DNA of 64,000 nucleotides from Erwinia piriflorinigrans CFBP 5888 (lineage in GTDB: Bacteria > Pseudomonadota > Gammaproteobacteria > Enterobacterales > Enterobacteriaceae). The stretch lies in NCBI RefSeq assembly GCF_001050515.1, contig NZ_CAHS01000015.1:186001-250000 (forward strand). Reading direction: 5' to 3'. A program made the translations under genes and the position numbers. Positions 1-9,794 of the stretch are shown here, in pieces (within the stretch, counting starts at the first letter, position 1; each line of letters begins with the position of its first letter). The notes below the pieces were generated by a model, which was not told the origin of the DNA, made no database searches, and saw only the letters and a list, made by a program, of their open reading frames with translations.

Positions 1-211
1 CGTCATCACGGTAGGATTCAAAAAGCTGCATGATTTTTTTTGCGGAAATATCTGCCACCTCAGGCGTTTTGAATCGCCAATGGGGAAGGATTTCACTTTT
101 ATAGGGTTCGACCATCAAAACACCCTGCTCTCCTCGGCCAACCTGATACTTTTCAGGATGCTGGCGAAAATCTGTGCTCTCAAAATCCTGCTGGTAATCA
201 AACTCCTTCAT
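1..211 (-). CDS. DUF4385-like protein, N-terminal part (runs off window start)
   Basis: Seventy codons stay open on the minus strand from an ATG at 211 to the window edge, so only the N-terminus is visible. The protein starts MKEFDYQQDF and contains EPYKSEILPHWRFKTPE, a stretch I associate with the DUF4385 family of small uncharacterised enterobacterial cytosolic proteins. There is no signal peptide or membrane segment. A TAAGG sequence 5 nt before the ATG can serve as ribosome binding site. The gene is divergent from mqo. Function unknown; the family name is recalled from the conserved motif, not searched. Confidence 0.6.
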   Translation of the reverse strand, partial: MKEFDYQQDFESTDFRQHPEKYQVGRGEQGVLMVEPYKSEILPHWRFKTPEVADISAKKIMQLFESYRDD

Positions 212-673
212 GACGGCCTTATTCCTTAAGCTAGTTATCTCATTTAAGCCTGGCACATCAAAAGAGAAAATGTTGCCAGAGAGATATATCACCCTGGCCG
301 CCCAGTAATTAAGTGCCATAAGCGCTATCTGCGGTGAATTTATTGCCCATGTAAGTGGCATTCTGTGCGTTGTTAAAGGGTGATTTTGCGAAATGCAATA
401 AATAACCATTTAAACAGTAATGGTAAACAGGCACATTAACCATAATCTCATTATGGAATAGTTGATTTTAATAGAAAAAAACGTATTTTACCGTGCTGCT
501 TAATAATTCCTCTATCATTTTTTAAATTAAATAAACCTCGAAAGTAATTAAAGTAATCAACGATTAACTAAAGATTATTGAGTTTTATCCAGAGATGTGA
601 AAATAGTTCTTAACTTAGGGTTAAATTGCGTTAAAATATTATCTCATTTCTTTAACTCATATTGATATTTCTT
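212..673. other. AT-rich intergenic region between DUF4385 gene and mqo
   Basis: This 460-bp stretch separates two divergent genes and must hold both promoters. It is strongly AT-rich from about 370 onward. I see no convincing ORF, RNA gene, hairpin terminator or operator in it, and no clear ribosome binding site directly before the mqo ATG. Confidence 0.5.
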
Positions 674-2329
674 ATGTCTAACACCAGAAAAACGATCCCC
701 CTTCTCTCTTTGTCCGCGTTGCTGGTTTGCACCAGCACTTGGGCTGAAACTCCCGCCTCGCAAAAAACGGATGTACTGCTGATTGGCGGCGGCATTATGA
801 GTGCTTCCCTGGGGACCTGGCTTCAGGAATTGCAGCCAGGCTGGAAGCAACTGATGGTGGAAAAACTCGACGGCGTGGCGCTGGAGTCTTCTAACGGTTG
901 GAATAATGCCGGTACAGGTCACTCGGCAAACATGGAACTGAATTACACGCCTCAGCGTGCAGACGGTTCTATCGATTTCAGCAAAGCACTGGAAATCAAC
1001 GAGCAGTTTATGATTTCTCGTCAGTTCTGGACTGCTCAGGTGAAGCGCGGCATTCTCAACAACCCGCATTCATTCATTAACTCCACGCCACATATGAGTT
1101 TTGTCTGGGGTGATGACAACGTCAACTACCTGACCAAACGCTATGAAGCATTGCAGACGACGACTCTGTTCCAGGGGATGAAATTCTCTACCGACCAGAA
1201 CCAGATCAAGCAATGGTCACCGTTGATCATTGAAGGCCGCGACCCGCAGCAGAAAGTTGCCGCAACCTGGACGCCGGTCGGCACCGATGTGAATTACGGG
1301 GAGATCACCCGTCAGCTAATCGGCAGTCTGAAGAAAGACCAAAACTTCACGCTGGAAACCTCTGCCGAAGCAACTGAATTTAAACGTAATGCTGATAATT
1401 CATGGCATGTCACCATCTCCGATGTGAAAAGCGGTAAAGAACACAGCGTTGATGCAAAATACGTCTTTATCGGTGCTGGCGGCGGTGCGTTGAAACTGCT
1501 GCAAAAAACCGGTATCCCTGAAGCCGATAACTATGCAGGCTTCCCGGTGGGAGGTTCATTCCTGGTGAGTGAAAACCCTGAAGTGACCAAAGAGCACACG
1601 GAAAAGGTGTATGGTCAGGCTTCGGTTGGCGCACCGCCAATGTCCGTTCCGCATCTGGATGCTCGCTTTATTGACGGTAAGCGTGTCGTGCTGTTTGGAC
1701 CTTTTGCCACCTTCTCTACCAAGTTCCTGAAAAATGGTTCACTGTTTGATCTGCTGAGCACCACGACGGGCAGCAACTTTATGCCGATGACCCACGTTGG
1801 TCTGGATAACTTTGATCTGGTGAAATATCTGGTTGGTCAGGTCATGCTGAGTGATGATGACCGTTTTGCTGCGCTGAAAGAGTACTATCCAAATGCGCGT
1901 AAAGAGGACTGGAAACTGATTCAGGCCGGCCAGCGTGTACAGATCATTAAGAAAGATGCCGACAAAGGCGGCGTGCTGAAGCTGGGCACCGAAATTGTCA
2001 CCGATGAGCAGAAAACCATCGCGGCCCTGCTGGGTGCATCGCCAGGCGCATCAACTGCGGCGCCTATCGCGCTGAATGTCATTAAGAAACTGTTCCCGCA
2101 GGAGTTCAACTCCCCAGAGTGGCAAAGCAAGATCCGCGCTATCGTGCCAAGCTATGGCCAGCAGCTGAACGGTAATGTGCCACTGACCCAGCAAGTTTGG
2201 GATGATACTGCTGCCACGCTGCAACTGACCAAACCACCGGTTATTGATAGCAAAACCGGTAAGGCAACCGATGCTGCACCTCAACAAGAGAAGCATGCAG
2301 AAAGCCCGCAACACGATATGGCGCTGTAA
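674..2329 (+). CDS. mqo: Malate:quinone oxidoreductase
   Basis: FAD-dependent membrane-associated enzyme that oxidises L-malate to oxaloacetate and passes electrons to quinone, bypassing NAD-linked malate dehydrogenase. The protein of about 551 residues follows E. coli Mqo closely over its whole length. It has a dinucleotide-binding motif [14 protein letters not shown] near residues 35-48, the block [20 protein letters not shown], and the late block [14 protein letters not shown] hydrophobic N-terminus ([15 protein letters not shown]) resembles the one in E. coli Mqo. A TTG lies 12 nt upstream in frame, but the ATG at 674 gives the better family start; neither has a strong ribosome binding site. 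Monocistronic, ending at a shared bidirectional terminator. Confidence 0.95.
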   Translation: MSNTRKTIPLLSLSALLVCTSTWAETPASQKTDVLLIGGGIMSASLGTWLQELQPGWKQLMVEKLDGVALESSNGWNNAGTGHSANMELNYTPQRADGSIDFSKALEINEQFMISRQFWTAQVKRGILNNPHSFINSTPHMSFVWGDDNVNYLTKRYEALQTTTLFQGMKFSTDQNQIKQWSPLIIEGRDPQQKVAATWTPVGTDVNYGEITRQLIGSLKKDQNFTLETSAEATEFKRNADNSWHVTISDVKSGKEHSVDAKYVFIGAGGGALKLLQKTGIPEADNYAGFPVGGSFLVSENPEVTKEHTEKVYGQASVGAPPMSVPHLDARFIDGKRVVLFGPFATFSTKFLKNGSLFDLLSTTTGSNFMPMTHVGLDNFDLVKYLVGQVMLSDDDRFAALKEYYPNARKEDWKLIQAGQRVQIIKKDADKGGVLKLGTEIVTDEQKTIAALLGASPGASTAAPIALNVIKKLFPQEFNSPEWQSKIRAIVPSYGQQLNGNVPLTQQVWDDTAATLQLTKPPVIDSKTGKATDAAPQQEKHAESPQHDMAL

Positions 2330-2347
2330 TCTCGCACATATATAACG

Positions 2348-2379
2348 AAAAAAGCCTGGTGAATATCACCAGGCTTTTT
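2348..2379. terminator. Bidirectional terminator shared by mqo and the lipoprotein gene
   Basis: GCCTGGTG (2354-2361) pairs with CACCAGGC (2367-2374) around a 5-nt loop. It is flanked by A-rich sequence on the left and TTTTT on the right, so it can end transcription from both sides. The TGA stop and last codons of the minus-strand lipoprotein gene lie inside the hairpin. Confidence 0.85.
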
Positions 2380-2800
2380 GACTGGCGATGCTAAAAGTGG
2401 GTTTATTTCTGGTGACCGAATAGGCAACGTTGACGGGGTTATTTTCTTGTGTTGTCACGTCAACTGACTGAATACTCACACGCCCAAAGCCAAACAGCGT
2501 CTGCACATAGCCGCCAACCTTATGTTTACCGGCTGGAACAAACAGCGCTTTGCTGTTGCCGCGACCGAGTATACCCGCCTCTTTATCATCAATAGTCAGG
2601 ATCACCGAAGACCCATCATCGGCGCGGGTAATAACGTGTGAGACGTTAATTTGCGTTGCTCCAGCGGCAAATTCAGAGACGGCAGGCGTCGCTTCGGCCG
2701 CGGAAATCTCTACGGCAGCGGGAGGCTCGGCCGTTTTATGACTACATCCAGTCAGTACCAGGGCGGCCGCAATAGTGGCGAGAGTCGAACGATAGAACAT
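2366..2800 (-). CDS. Putative lipoprotein (144 aa)
   Basis: Exported lipoprotein of unknown function. A signal peptide (MFYRSTLATIAAALVLTGC) ends in a good lipobox, LTGC, with the lipidated cysteine at residue 19. Residue 20 is Ser, not Asp, so outer-membrane sorting is expected. Residues 20-45 form an Ala/Glu/Pro-rich linker. The rest looks like a small beta-rich domain with ILTIDDKEAG and LFVPAGKHKVGGYVQTLFGFG; the PAGKH motif is common in small PEGA-like or DUF-type surface domains. Converges on mqo, and its last three codons are inside the shared terminator hairpin. I do not recognise the family by name. Confidence 0.75.
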   Translation of the reverse strand: MFYRSTLATIAAALVLTGCSHKTAEPPAAVEISAAEATPAVSEFAAGATQINVSHVITRADDGSSVILTIDDKEAGILGRGNSKALFVPAGKHKVGGYVQTLFGFGRVSIQSVDVTTQENNPVNVAYSVTRNKPTFSIASQKAW

Positions 2801-3042
2801 GATACAGGGATTTCCTCAGCATAGTTTGAGCCTGGTATCATAACGCTCACCACGGCTAAAAACAGCACTTCATACTTAGGGTAGTTCCTAATTTACCTCA
2901 TTGACACCGCTATGCCCTGCCTATGAGCCAAGTACCCCACTAATTTATGGCTTGTTTGCCCATTTGGTTTAAGTCAAACGGCACTAAAGTAGGCTGCTAT
3001 TACCCGCCTGTAACATTCAAACCTGACTATAAGGCCTTTTGC

Positions 3043-4386
3043 GTGGCAAAAATCTTCTTACGCAGTGGAAATCTGGATGCACTTCTTGCTCTTGGTGAGA
3101 ACGGGCAACCGGTTTACCTCTCCGCTTTGCAACTGCGCGAAACCCTGCGCCTGAGAAAACAGTCACAGATTGCTGACTGCCTGGCGATCCCCCAGCTGAA
3201 TGAAGTTGGTGACCGAATAGACTGGTACTCGTCGCTGGCTGGTAAGGTGACCACCTGGGCCGCAGCCAGTAACAGCGCACGCCGCGCCGCGCTGGATCAG
3301 CTGTTGGCGTGCCAGAGTGCTTTCTCAGAGATTGGAAAACGCGCTCTGAACTCTGATAAGCCAAGCCAGAAGCTATTTGGTGCCCTGCTGACTAAAGCGC
3401 TACAGTTTCCTGACCAAAATTATGTTTATCTGGTTGATGGCAAGCCGGTTATCACCTTTTGGGGCTTTGTCAGCCTGGATAAGAAGTCTCGCCAGGATGC
3501 TTTCGATTGTTTGACTATTGATGAAGTCGATCCGCCGCTTGCCCTGTCGCGACTGGCTCCGACTGATACACCAGCCGCGAATAGTGCTTCAGCGCCTGCA
3601 AAACCAGAGTTGATCGCTGACCCGGCGATCGCGCCCATGCCAGAGCTGGAAATAGTCGACAAACCTGAAGCCACCAAAGACGCCGTTCCGCTGGTCGCGC
3701 CTGTAAAACCACCCGCCGCTGCCTGGCTCCGCTACGGGTGGCTGATCCCGGCTGCCGTTTTGATGTTTGCGGCTGGCGTGCAGCTGAAAGGCTGTAGCGA
3801 AAAGAATATGGTGAAAGCGCCGCCCTCTGCAGCCACGCAACCCACGCTACCATCAGCGTCAGATCCCATCCCGGCGGCGGTGAGTATCGCGGAGATAACC
3901 CTGCCCCTGGCGGCTGCCACGGTCTCCCCCCCTTCGCAGCCTGTTCCCGCTGCTGAACCCGCGCCAGCTCCAGCCACGATGGTGGAGGTTCGTGCGATAC
4001 AGAAGGACGAGCTGGTGATGCCGCAAGATTCGATTAAAAACGGCTCGGTCAAGTTCCTCAACGGTAGCTGGCGAGTCAAGGTACAGATGAAAAATCCGCT
4101 CACCGGTACGCCGCCAATGCTTAGATATCAGCTGCAAAATGGCAAGGGCAGCGCGCGCATAACTCAGGGCGATGGCGTCAGCTGTCGGGTTGAGGTGTTC
4201 GCCGGGCTGATGAAGTCAGGCAATCTGGTGATTAACAGCCGCAGCAAAGCACGTTGTAGCGATGGTTCGCGTTATCAGATGCCGGAACTGGTCTGCAAGC
4301 AGGATCTGACCGGAGCCGCCGAGTGTAGCGGCCGTTATAACGATGACACGGTACTGCCAATGACGATGAAGCGTGAGAGTAAATAA
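3043..4386 (+). CDS. srfA: SrfA-like membrane-anchored protein
   Basis: First gene of the srfABC operon. Members were named in Salmonella as genes activated by the SsrB regulator; molecular function is not established. I place the start at GTG 3043 (VAKIFLRSGNLDALLALG), with AAGG 9 nt upstream. Family proteins as I recall them begin at this block, and the 32 residues further upstream look non-coding. The N-terminal domain (residues 1-165) is soluble. It is followed by an Ala/Pro-rich linker, one membrane segment (GWLIPAAVLMFAAGVQL, about 232-248), a second Pro/Ala linker, and a C-terminal domain with several cysteines (SCRVEVF, ARCSDG, ELVCKQ, AECSG) that probably sits in the periplasm. The TAA stop overlaps the srfB ATG. 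Confidence 0.8.
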   Translation: MAKIFLRSGNLDALLALGENGQPVYLSALQLRETLRLRKQSQIADCLAIPQLNEVGDRIDWYSSLAGKVTTWAAASNSARRAALDQLLACQSAFSEIGKRALNSDKPSQKLFGALLTKALQFPDQNYVYLVDGKPVITFWGFVSLDKKSRQDAFDCLTIDEVDPPLALSRLAPTDTPAANSASAPAKPELIADPAIAPMPELEIVDKPEATKDAVPLVAPVKPPAAAWLRYGWLIPAAVLMFAAGVQLKGCSEKNMVKAPPSAATQPTLPSASDPIPAAVSIAEITLPLAAATVSPPSQPVPAAEPAPAPATMVEVRAIQKDELVMPQDSIKNGSVKFLNGSWRVKVQMKNPLTGTPPMLRYQLQNGKGSARITQGDGVSCRVEVFAGLMKSGNLVINSRSKARCSDGSRYQMPELVCKQDLTGAAECSGRYNDDTVLPMTMKRESK

Positions 4387-7373
4387 TGATACTGGCGACA
4401 ATGACTGACTTTAAGCCCAACATGACGCTGATACAGGATAGTGGCATCCAGTTCCTCGACTTTGCTTTGACGCCAGACCTGGCCGCCGACTGGCCGGGAA
4501 AATTTGTGCGCCAGACGGCGAACGGCCCGCTGCTGCGGCTTAACTATCATCAACAGAGCGGCAAGTACCTGCTGCCCCAAGCTGCGGGTACGCCCGACGA
4601 AGTGGTAAAGCCGGAGTTTAGCTTCCCGCTGGAGCAGTCGCTGACGCTGCTTGATGGTCAGTGGCTGCCACTGCCATTTTTCCGGTTTAATTCTCCTCAC
4701 ACTTTTATTGGCGGCCCGGATAACTGGGCGCGCGTGCAGATCATCGCGTTGGATCAGGCGGATGCCAGCGGCAACACGCATCACGTTGTACTGGCGTTTG
4801 ATACCAAAGTCTGGCCCGATGGCGAAGACGAATCGCTGGCGCTCAATGAAAATGATGTGAAGAATGGCGTCAGCTTTTCACTGGCCCATCACAGCAACGA
4901 TCTGGGCGAATTTCTCGACCACACCTGGGTGGACGGATGGCTGCGTGAAGCCTTTAGCGAAAGTGCCTCTTTGCTGGAACAGCGTCCGCAGGTCAATATC
5001 AAAACGGCTCTGCGCGAATTTGAGTATCAGGCCCACTATCTCAACATACTGCATTTCCTCGCCCACCAGTTGTCACTGCCGGAACTGAAAATCAGCACCG
5101 CCACGTTGCAAGAACCGGCGATATCCGTCGATTTGATCCTCGATGTGGGGAACTCGCATACGTGTGGCATCATGGTCGAAGATCATACGGACGATCATCA
5201 GGGGCTCAAACATACTTACGAATTGCAGATGCGAAACCTCAGTCAACCGCATCAACGTTATAACGAACTGTTTGAAAGCCGCGTTGAGTTCGCCCAGGCC
5301 AGCTTCGGCAAGCAAAATTTCTCGCTGGAAAGCGGGCGCGATGATGCGTTTATCTGGCCGTCAATCACCCGTGTAGGCCGTGAAGCCGCCCAGCTGGCGT
5401 TACAGCGCCTCGGCACCGAAGGCGCAACCGGCCTTTCCAGTCCACGCCGCTATTTGTGGGATGAAGAGAGCTATGCGCCGGGCTGGCGATTCAGCCGTAT
5501 TCCAGGCAAGCTGATGCAGGAGTCGCTCGCCATCGCCGCCCCGCTTACTAATTTGATTAACGATGAAGGGCAGCCGCTGTACCGCATCGCGCTGGAGGAA
5601 CGTCTTCCGGTATTTGCGCCGCATTATAGCCGCAGTTCACTGATGAGCCTGATGCTATCCGAATTGTTGGCGCAGGCGCTGCTGCAAATGAACAGTCCGT
5701 TACAACGTCACAAAATGCTGCACAGCAGCGCGCCACGTCAACTGCGCAATATTATCCTCACCCTGCCTTCGGCGATGCCAAAACCTGAACGCGAAATATT
5801 CCGCCGCCGTATGCAGGAAGCGATTGCGCTGGTATGGAAAGCGATGGGCTGGCATCCACAGGATGATGATTTTACCCACATGCATGACCAGGCGAAAAGT
5901 CGCGTTCCTGTCCCTCAGGTGCAGATGGAGTGGGATGAAGCGACCTGCGGACAAATGGTTTATCTTTATAACGAAACGCAGGTCAACTTTGGTGGACGTG
6001 CGGAGGCATTCTTCGCCAGCATGGCGCGCCCCGACCGCGCCCGATCTGCCGACGAACCAGCAGGTAAAACGCTGCGCATTGCTTCCATTGATATTGGCGG
6101 CGGCACCACCGATCTTGCTATCACGCAGTACCGTCTGGACGATGGTGTGGGTAATAACGTCAAGATTTTGCCACGTCTGCTGTTCCGCGAAGGCTTTAAG
6201 CTGGCAGGAGACGATATCCTGCTGGATGTGATCCAACTGTACGTGCTGCCCGCGCTACAGGTGGCGTTTAAACAGGCCGGAATGGTTAACCCTGAAGCGG
6301 TGATGACGCGTCTTTTTGGACACGAAGGTCATATGGACGGCCATTCGACTCTGCGCCAGCAGGTCACGCTACAGCTGTTTATTCCGCTTGGTCAGGCTAT
6401 CCTTGCCGCTTACGAAAGTTTCGACCCGCTCGACCTCAACGCAGAAATTGATGCACGCTTTGGCGAATTGCTGGCGCAGGCGCCGACTGACAAACTGCGC
6501 GATTACATCAATCGCGAGATCCAGCGCGAGCTGCCTGGCGATGCCCTGACCTTTGATATTCTCGACGTTGCGCTGATCGTCCGACTCAGTAAGCTGCATG
6601 CTGAATTCCTGTCGCCGCGCATGAACATTACCCACAGCCTGCGTTCGATGTCTGAAGTGGTGGCGGTTTATGACTGTGACGTGCTGCTGCTAACCGGGCG
6701 TCCTTCACGTTTCCCCGGCGTGCAGGCGTTGTTCCGCCATTTGCAGCCGCTGCCGGTTAGTCGTATTTTGTCCCTGGATGGCTATCACACTAACGACTGG
6801 TATCCGTTCAACAAACAGGGAAAAATTGAAAACCCGAAATCGACGGCAGCCGTTGGGGCGATGTTGTGCCTGCTCTCTTTGGATCTGCGTCTTGGCAACT
6901 TTTGGTTTAAAGCCGGTGACTTCCAACCCTATTCCACCATCCGGTATCTCGGTATGCTTGACGGAACGGGCGCGCTGACCGCAGATAACGTCTGGTACAG
7001 CGATATTGATCTCGACCAACAGCATTTTAATCTGGATGTGCGCAGCCGCTTTCAGATACGCGGTGCATTAACCCTCGGCTTCCGCCAGCTGGATAATGAC
7101 CGCTGGCCCGCATCACCGCTGTATACCCTGACGATTATCGACTCCCAGCTGGCCCGCAGCGTGGCCGGAGATAAGGTATTGCGTATCAAGCTGGCGGTAA
7201 GCCGCCCGTTTGGCGAGTTCGGCCCGGAGCGTTTTGCTATTGCCGATGCCACTCTGGATGACGGTAGCCAGGTGCCATTGGAACACCTGCATCTGAAGCT
7301 CAATACGCTGGCCAGCAGTGGATCGGGCATGACGCATTACTGGATTGACAGCGGGAGCGTCTATAAAAAATGA
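4386..7373 (+). CDS. srfB: SrfB family ASKHA-type protein
   Basis: Large cytosolic protein (995 residues) of the SrfB virulence-factor family, function unknown. Two motifs point to the actin/Hsp70/sugar-kinase (ASKHA) ATPase fold. DVGNSHTCGI at 253-262 resembles the phosphate-1 loop (DxGxxxT), and SIDIGGGTTDLAI at 567-579 resembles the phosphate-2 loop (DxGGGTTD). A long N-terminal domain (1-245) precedes the ATPase-like core, and about 270 residues of mixed sequence follow. The start codon overlaps the srfA stop (TAATG) and the stop overlaps the srfC start (ATGA), so the three are almost certainly translationally coupled. ATP binding is inferred from the motifs, not known to me from experiment. 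Confidence 0.85.
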   Translation: MILATMTDFKPNMTLIQDSGIQFLDFALTPDLAADWPGKFVRQTANGPLLRLNYHQQSGKYLLPQAAGTPDEVVKPEFSFPLEQSLTLLDGQWLPLPFFRFNSPHTFIGGPDNWARVQIIALDQADASGNTHHVVLAFDTKVWPDGEDESLALNENDVKNGVSFSLAHHSNDLGEFLDHTWVDGWLREAFSESASLLEQRPQVNIKTALREFEYQAHYLNILHFLAHQLSLPELKISTATLQEPAISVDLILDVGNSHTCGIMVEDHTDDHQGLKHTYELQMRNLSQPHQRYNELFESRVEFAQASFGKQNFSLESGRDDAFIWPSITRVGREAAQLALQRLGTEGATGLSSPRRYLWDEESYAPGWRFSRIPGKLMQESLAIAAPLTNLINDEGQPLYRIALEERLPVFAPHYSRSSLMSLMLSELLAQALLQMNSPLQRHKMLHSSAPRQLRNIILTLPSAMPKPEREIFRRRMQEAIALVWKAMGWHPQDDDFTHMHDQAKSRVPVPQVQMEWDEATCGQMVYLYNETQVNFGGRAEAFFASMARPDRARSADEPAGKTLRIASIDIGGGTTDLAITQYRLDDGVGNNVKILPRLLFREGFKLAGDDILLDVIQLYVLPALQVAFKQAGMVNPEAVMTRLFGHEGHMDGHSTLRQQVTLQLFIPLGQAILAAYESFDPLDLNAEIDARFGELLAQAPTDKLRDYINREIQRELPGDALTFDILDVALIVRLSKLHAEFLSPRMNITHSLRSMSEVVAVYDCDVLLLTGRPSRFPGVQALFRHLQPLPVSRILSLDGYHTNDWYPFNKQGKIENPKSTAAVGAMLCLLSLDLRLGNFWFKAGDFQPYSTIRYLGMLDGTGALTADNVWYSDIDLDQQHFNLDVRSRFQIRGALTLGFRQLDNDRWPASPLYTLTIIDSQLARSVAGDKVLRIKLAVSRPFGEFGPERFAIADATLDDGSQVPLEHLHLKLNTLASSGSGMTHYWIDSGSVYKK

Positions 7374-9757
7374 AATCTCTTCAAAATATCCTGTCTGCAC
7401 AGGCTAATAACCGACGTGACGCCCTTACCCGGGGCATAGGAAAGGCGCTCGAATGGCTGGAGGTGAATCGTCAACAGTCACCACGCCTGGAACGGGAGGC
7501 TGACCGTCTGGCAATCAAGCTGCTGCGCCAGCACAACCGCGCCAGCGTACTGACTCGCCAGGCAGAGCAGCCTTGCGCCATTGGTCTGTTTGGCCTGGCG
7601 CAGGCCGGCAAGTCCTATCTCATTGGCGCTCTGGCCGCCAGTGATAAGGGGCGTGTGGAATGCGCCCTCGGCAACAGCGTACTGGATTATGCCGGTCAGC
7701 TTAACCCTCAACAGCACACGGCCAACCTGGTGCTGCGTTTCAGTGGGCAGCAACACAGTAGCGACAGCGGCTGGCCGGTTCAGCTGGAGCTGCTCACTGA
7801 ATGTGAACTGGTGGCGATTCTGGCGCTGCAATACCATCAGGGCTGCGAAGAAAAAGCGGCGTTTGATGAGCATCAGCTGACGGATAAACTTAAAAACGTG
7901 GCGATGTACCGCCAGACAGAAGGGGTTGACGGCATCGATCGTCACCAGATGGTCGCGCTATGGGATACCCTTCAGCAGAGCTTGCCAACCAACTCTGCGC
8001 TGGAGAGCCATTTCTGGCCGCAGGCGGTCGAGCTGGCTCCGCAACTGGGCGTGGACGACCGCGCCCGTCTTTTTTCCCTGTTGTGGGGCGAAGATCGCCA
8101 ACTTACCGCGCTTTACCGCCAGCTGGCGCACGTATTACATCACCTTTCCTGCGTCAGTCAGGTACGTGCTCCGCTTAGCGTAGTGGATGAGCCTTGCTAC
8201 AGCCTGCTCTATCGTTCCGGCGTCAGCCAGTTTAATGCCGCAACAGACCTGACATTATTGGTGCAGCCGCGCCATAACGGGCGCGCTCTGGCGTCTGTCA
8301 GTGTGGCGCTGGCAGAACTCACGTTGTTAAGCCGGGAAGTCCTGCTGCCCCTATACAGCGCACCGCGTGAAGATCTGTTCAGCGAGGTCGATCTTCTTGA
8401 TTATCCCGGATTTGATGCCCCTGCGGTGCTGCCGGACGATGAACAGCATGCTCTGGCGGTGGGTTTTTTACAGGCGCGTCGCCCGCTCCTGCTCCAGCGT
8501 GCGGCACAGCAACAGGATGTGACTCATCTGCTGGTGTGCCGTGCCGCGGCACATCGTAACGAAATTCGCCATGTGGGCCGCCTGCTGGACTTTTGGGTGA
8601 AACAAACCCAGGGAGAAACCAGCGCTACACGTAACGGGAGCAAACCGGGGCTGATTTGGGCAATGACCCCGTTCGATCAGCGCATCACTCATGGCCATCA
8701 TTGCGATGCGGCGGTGCAGCGTTTTGTTGGCCATCCGGGCGATGCCTGGGGCGCGATGCTGGCGATGGATGCGAAAGGCGTGCAGCGTATGGCTGGCTAC
8801 CTGGTGAATGAAGTACGCCGTGAAGGCAAGCTGCAACGCATTGCCAGCCAGCGTAGTGAGATCCAGCGTGAGCTGAGTGAAAACCTGCTTGGCCGCTGGT
8901 ATCAGGCGGCAGAGGGAGAAGACCCGGCGCAGCGGATGCGTATTGCTGAAACGCTGCTGAAAGCGCTACAGACGCGCACGGGCGTTCACGGTGAACTGCT
9001 GGAGCGTCTGGTTCCGGTGCGCGATACTCTGCGTCATCTTTTCCTGCAACGTCAGTATCTTCAACGTCGTACCGCCGCCGATGAATACAGCCTGAGTGAA
9101 AGCGATCCGTTTGGCATTGGCATGACCATCGATCTCTTCAGCGAGCAGCCGCTGACGGCGGTGCAAACCAGTTACCCAAGCGCACCTTCGGCAGATCATG
9201 AAGCGGAATATGCACAAACCGTCTATCGTCACTGGATTAACCAGCTGCGCCTGTTGCCGGATAATGGCGCGCTGCTGGAGTTGCTGGGCGTGAGTAAACC
9301 GACGTTGGAGATACTGACCGAAGAGCTGATCACCGCCAGCGTTCGTCTCGAGTTGGAAAAGGCGCTGGTGAACGTGTTGGCTGACGGTGACACGCTGGGA
9401 TTGCCTGCCGAGCAGATCGCCGATCGTCAGGTCTCACGCGCGCTAAGCGTACTGGGCGATTTCGTTGCCTGGCTTGGTTTTCAGCTTCTGCCAGAGGCGC
9501 AACGGCCTGACAGCCGGATCAATCGTGGGCAGAAAATTTTTGCCAAACCTGAAGCACAGACCGTTGATCTCGGGCCCGGACAGCGTTTGAGCCGGCTGGC
9601 GCTGAAGCCGAATAATCATGCAGCCTTCTATATCTACGACTGGCTGGTCGGCTTAAACGAAACGATCGTGCAAAACGCCGGATATGCAGCCTCTGGCGAA
9701 ATTAGCGGAGAACAGCGTCAAAAGCTGGCACAGATATTAAACCTGATACGCCAGTAA
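7370..9757 (+). CDS. srfC: SrfC family P-loop GTPase-like protein
   Basis: Third srfABC gene, 795 residues. A Walker A/G1 loop GLAQAGKS is at 75-82 within IGLFGLAQAGKSYLIGAL, and a G3-like DYPG at 344-347 follows a hydrophobic strand (VDLLDYPGFDAP). This spacing suits a large dynamin-like or septin-type GTPase more than a small one. The G4 position looks unusual: LIWAMTPFDQ (428-437) has TPFD where N/TKxD is normal. The C-terminal half is helical with no obvious membrane segment. Overlaps srfB by 4 bp. A GC-rich hairpin follows the stop. Function unknown; nucleotide specificity is inferred only. Confidence 0.82.
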   Translation: MKSLQNILSAQANNRRDALTRGIGKALEWLEVNRQQSPRLEREADRLAIKLLRQHNRASVLTRQAEQPCAIGLFGLAQAGKSYLIGALAASDKGRVECALGNSVLDYAGQLNPQQHTANLVLRFSGQQHSSDSGWPVQLELLTECELVAILALQYHQGCEEKAAFDEHQLTDKLKNVAMYRQTEGVDGIDRHQMVALWDTLQQSLPTNSALESHFWPQAVELAPQLGVDDRARLFSLLWGEDRQLTALYRQLAHVLHHLSCVSQVRAPLSVVDEPCYSLLYRSGVSQFNAATDLTLLVQPRHNGRALASVSVALAELTLLSREVLLPLYSAPREDLFSEVDLLDYPGFDAPAVLPDDEQHALAVGFLQARRPLLLQRAAQQQDVTHLLVCRAAAHRNEIRHVGRLLDFWVKQTQGETSATRNGSKPGLIWAMTPFDQRITHGHHCDAAVQRFVGHPGDAWGAMLAMDAKGVQRMAGYLVNEVRREGKLQRIASQRSEIQRELSENLLGRWYQAAEGEDPAQRMRIAETLLKALQTRTGVHGELLERLVPVRDTLRHLFLQRQYLQRRTAADEYSLSESDPFGIGMTIDLFSEQPLTAVQTSYPSAPSADHEAEYAQTVYRHWINQLRLLPDNGALLELLGVSKPTLEILTEELITASVRLELEKALVNVLADGDTLGLPAEQIADRQVSRALSVLGDFVAWLGFQLLPEAQRPDSRINRGQKIFAKPEAQTVDLGPGQRLSRLALKPNNHAAFYIYDWLVGLNETIVQNAGYAASGEISGEQRQKLAQILNLIRQ

Positions 9758-9763
9758 TCAGCT

Positions 9764-9785
9764 CGGCCCCGAGGCTTTGGGGCCG
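9764..9785. terminator. GC-rich hairpin between srfC and the barstar gene
   Basis: CGGCCCC (9764-9770) pairs with GGGGCCG (9779-9785) in the 37-bp gap between two convergent genes. There is no strong T tract on either side, so termination efficiency is uncertain. Confidence 0.55.
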
Positions 9786-9794
9786 GCAAAACAT

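Noticed and set aside
2947-3042. 32-residue N-terminal extension of SrfA
   Set aside because: The family start block begins at the GTG at 3043; the upstream part has no ribosome binding site and no protein-like pattern.
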